A program made the translations under genes and the position numbers. The notes under the pieces were generated by a model that saw nothing but the letters and a program-made list of their open reading frames with translations, was not told the origin of the DNA and did not search any database. A stretch of 64,000 nt of DNA from Tamarix chinensis (lineage: Eukaryota; Streptophyta; Magnoliopsida; Caryophyllales; Tamaricaceae), in NCBI GenBank assembly GCA_030549775.1, contig CM060173.1, positions 35,029,110-35,093,109 on the forward strand. The letters are read 5' to 3'. Below are positions 61,575 to 64,000 of the stretch, one piece after another (position 1 is the stretch's first letter; the number at the start of each line of letters is the position of its first letter).

Positions 61575-62660
61575 AAAAACTTGAGAGATTTTCTTAAGAC
61601 CTTGATGGAAAAAATAAAGGAAGTAAAATTGCAGCAGAAGCTGTCTAATTCCACAAGTTCCATGCGCAACCACATAAATGAAGGGAACAAGTAGAGGAAG
61701 GGCATGTGACAAGAGCACAAAACCAGGCAAAAGAAGAAGGAGAGAGCATGGGAAAATATGTAAGGGCATATGACACATTGAGAACTTATGATATGGAAAA
61801 GGGAATCTTCTTTGATCTTCTTGACATTGAAGGTAATATTGATCTAGAATCCTTTCTTAAACGGTTACAAATCATTGAGTCAATTTTTGAGTATAAGGAA
61901 ATAGATGATGAGAAATGATACTGAATAGAGATATTAAAGTTTAAATTTTTTTCTAGAGTGTGGTATGATAATTTAAAAAGGAGATGAGAGAGAGAAGGAA
62001 AATAAAATATTAGGTAATGAAAAAAAATTAAAGAAACAGTTGAAGAAGTTTGTGCCTTGGGAATAAGAGTAAGAAAATTTTATAAAAATAACTACGTTGA
62101 GGCAAGGGTTACTTGGAGTTGAAGAATACATTCAAGAATTCAAAAGGATAGCTCTAATATTTTTTATCTAAGAATGAGAAGAAAAAAGGTGTGCATGATT
62201 CATTAGGGTTTTAAATATGAATCTTTGGAAGAAGGTGGAGGTGCACCCACATGAAGTATTTGAAGACCTAGCTAAGTTAGCCATCAAGTTCGAGAAATAG
62301 TTGAAGAGGACTGAGCCACCAAGCAAGCTAACCAATGCTCCCTATGGTTGACTTTCAAGGTTGTGTCAAAGACAACAATTTCTCAAGTCACAAGTTAAGA
62401 CCATGCTAGGAAGTTCACTCATGAGGAGAAGGGCAAAGATCAAGTGGTTGTTAAGGTAAACAAGCAATGCTTCAAGTGTAGAGGATATGACCACTTTGAT
62501 CGGGATTATCCCAACCAAAGGGTGCTTACTTTGAATGATATAGCAAATATGGAGGCTTGTGAAGAGAATGAAGACCTAGAAGAGGAGAGTAATATCCCGA
62601 AGGATGATTTAGAAGAATTCCAAGTGGATTACTATGTGTTACAAATGGTGCATCAAGTAT
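61575..62660 (+). pseudogene. CRM/Reina-like gag
   Basis: Capsid part at 61790-61918: GIFFDLLDIEGNIDLESFLK RLQIIESIFEYKEIDDEK matches the chromovirus pattern (PxFDGxxDPxxFLxWLxxxExxFxYxxVxxxKK). WYDNLKR near 61965, GLLGVEEYIQEFKRIALIF near 62110-62165 and VHPHEVFEDLAKLAIKFE near 62240-62298 follow. The zinc knuckle at 62468-62509 reads CFKCRGYDHFDRDY: CX2CX4HX4 with the last Cys changed to Tyr. Frameshifts and stops separate the parts, so it is inactive. Gag normally forms the particle and packages the RNA. Confidence 0.82.
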
Positions 62661-62689
62661 AACAACAACCTTACTGAATCGGAGAAGAT

Positions 62690-63045
62690 TTTCTAGGCCA
62701 AATGTAGAATTGGTGATAAAGTGTGTGAATTCATCATTGATAGTGGCTCATGCAGTAATGTTACTAGTGAGAAGATTCTAAACAAGCTCAGTTTAGAGAC
62801 CAAGGATCATCCTAGACCATATTCACTCTAATGGCTCGACAAAGACAAAGGCGTACGGGTAAAAAAAAAACTCGTATCTCTTTTAAGATTGGAAATTATT
62901 TTGATGATGTTTTATGTAATATTTTACCTATGGATGCTTGTCACAGTTTTTTGGGGAGGCCATGGCAATTTGATAGGAAGGTTGTGTATGGTAGAGTCCT
63001 TAATGAGTATGTGGTGTGTCAGGGCCAAAGAAGTTTAGGCTAAAA
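62690..63045 (+). pseudogene. CRM/Reina-like aspartic protease
   Basis: EFIIDSGSCSNVTSEKILNK at about 62727-62786 holds an intact Asp-Ser-Gly (62739-62747). After a frameshift or stop near 62831, TRISFKIGNYFDDVLCNILP then MDACHSFLGRPWQFDRKVVY match the C-terminal part (LLGRPWQFDRxxxHDG). It lies in the usual place between gag and RT. Confidence 0.82.
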
Positions 63046-63249
63046 CCTAATCTAGACGGGGAGTATATGGTTTTGAGGAGTGAAAAGAAAGAAACAAAGA
63101 AGGTAGAAGTTGAGTTTAGGAAAGGAAAAAAGAAGGGTAATAGTGTTGTTGATCCTTATGGTGTGTGAGATGAATGAAGCCATCAGTGATTAAAAGATAT
63201 GCTATACCTTAATTATAAAAGAGGTCCAATGATGGGAGAATGCTAATAT

Positions 63250-64000
63250 GGATCTGAACTTGCAATAAGTATTGAAAGAGTATGCCGATGTGTTTCTAAA
63301 AGAGTTGCCTAGTGGGTTACCTCCTTTGACAGTTATTGAGCATGCTATTGATCTTAAGCCATGATTTCCATTACCTAGCAAACTAGCTTATAGATGTAAT
63401 ATGGAGGAGGCTAAGGAGCTACAAAAAGAAGTGTAAGAGTTGTTAGATCAAGGTTATATTTGGAAAAGTATGAGTCCATGCAATGTTCCAGCTTTGTTAG
63501 TGCCTAAGAAGAATGGTACATGGAGGATGTGTATTGATTTAAGAGCCATCAATAGTATCACACTCAAGTACAGATATCTAATGCTGAGATTAGATGGTAT
63601 ATTAGATGAGTTGCATGTTGCAAAGGTGCTTTCTAAGATTGATCTTAGAAGCGGCTACCATCAAATGAGGATACGGGAAGGGTCCGAGTGGATGACAGCT
63701 TTGAAGACTAAGTATAGGTTATATGAGTGGTTGGTGATGCCATTTAGGTTATGTAATGCACCAATTTCCTTCATGAGGTTGACAATGGAAGTACTTAGAC
63801 CATTTATTGTGGTCTTTGTTGTTGTTTACCTTCATCATATCTTGGTATATAACAAGAGTGAGTTCGATCACATACAATACTTGAAGAGGACATGTAATAA
63901 GCTTAGAGAGGTGAAGCTCCATAGTAAGATGGAGAAGTGTGATTTCATGATTGTATAGCTCCATGCCATGATGGAGAAGTGGGGATGGTATTCAAGTTGA
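63250..64000 (+). pseudogene. CRM/Reina-like reverse transcriptase, N-terminal part (runs off right edge)
   Basis: Upstream linker and RT entry: ELPSGLPPLTVIEHAIDL at about 63302-63356. An in-frame TAA at 63434 is followed by a 172-codon open stretch, 63440-63958: SMSPCNVPALLVPKKNGTWR, MCIDLRAINSITLKYRY, DELHVAKVLSKIDLRSGYHQ, MRIREGSEWMTALKTKY and LYEWLVMPF. The active-site Tyr-x-Asp-Asp reads YLHH (63827-63838), so both catalytic aspartates of that motif are gone although the frame is open. It ends at a stop near 63958, and the rest of pol is outside the window. The motif set (REGxEWxTAxKT, LYEWLVMPF) is that of the CRM/Reina side of the chromoviruses rather than Tekay. Confidence 0.88.

Overview
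This is a 64 kb piece of an A+T-rich flowering-plant nuclear genome, probably a eudicot; the species cannot be named from the sequence. Almost all of it is old, nested transposable-element DNA. The plant-type signs are a plant F-box/LRR gene, a plant mobile domain (PMD) coding remnant, a CACTA (TNP2) transposase remnant, Ty3/gypsy chromovirus pol genes, and primer-binding sites for plant initiator Met-tRNA (TGGTATCAGAGC).

Layout. 1-506 (minus) is the 5' end of an apparently intact F-box/LRR gene that runs off the left edge. 507-1586 is its upstream region with a doubtful divergent small transcript. 1834-3044 is a broken PMD gene. 3100-12225 is a mosaic of LTR remnants, a CT-rich LTR-like promoter region, trinucleotide microsatellites, a gag-protease scrap and an unclassified repeat. 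11136-22444 is a decayed plus-strand Tekay/Del-like chromovirus (element A) whose gag is split by a 4.6 kb solo LTR (12901-17489). 22445-37430 is an LTR (C) that appears to be split by a 12.2 kb minus-strand chromovirus (element B, 23385-35553). B keeps both LTRs, its primer-binding site and a polypurine tract, and a 688 bp foreign solo LTR sits in its left LTR. 37500-39395 is the 5' part of a CACTA element. 39396-44955 holds two LTR remnants. 44956-50395 is another minus-strand chromovirus (element D), whose integrase is split by a 1.9 kb palindrome made of two opposed LTR halves. 50784-55838 is a well-preserved 5.06 kb solo LTR with a perfect 5 bp target duplication. 56430-64000 is a plus-strand CRM/Reina-like chromovirus (5' LTR, primer-binding site, gag, protease, RT) with a 3.8 kb solo LTR inserted between its primer-binding site and gag.

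A recurrent theme is that LTRs here carry tandem arrays of short hairpin-forming units. In one array (51445-51556) the stems change in a compensatory way while the loop stays constant. No complete, intact transposon ORF set is present, so the elements look non-autonomous or dead. Only the F-box gene looks like a functioning host gene.
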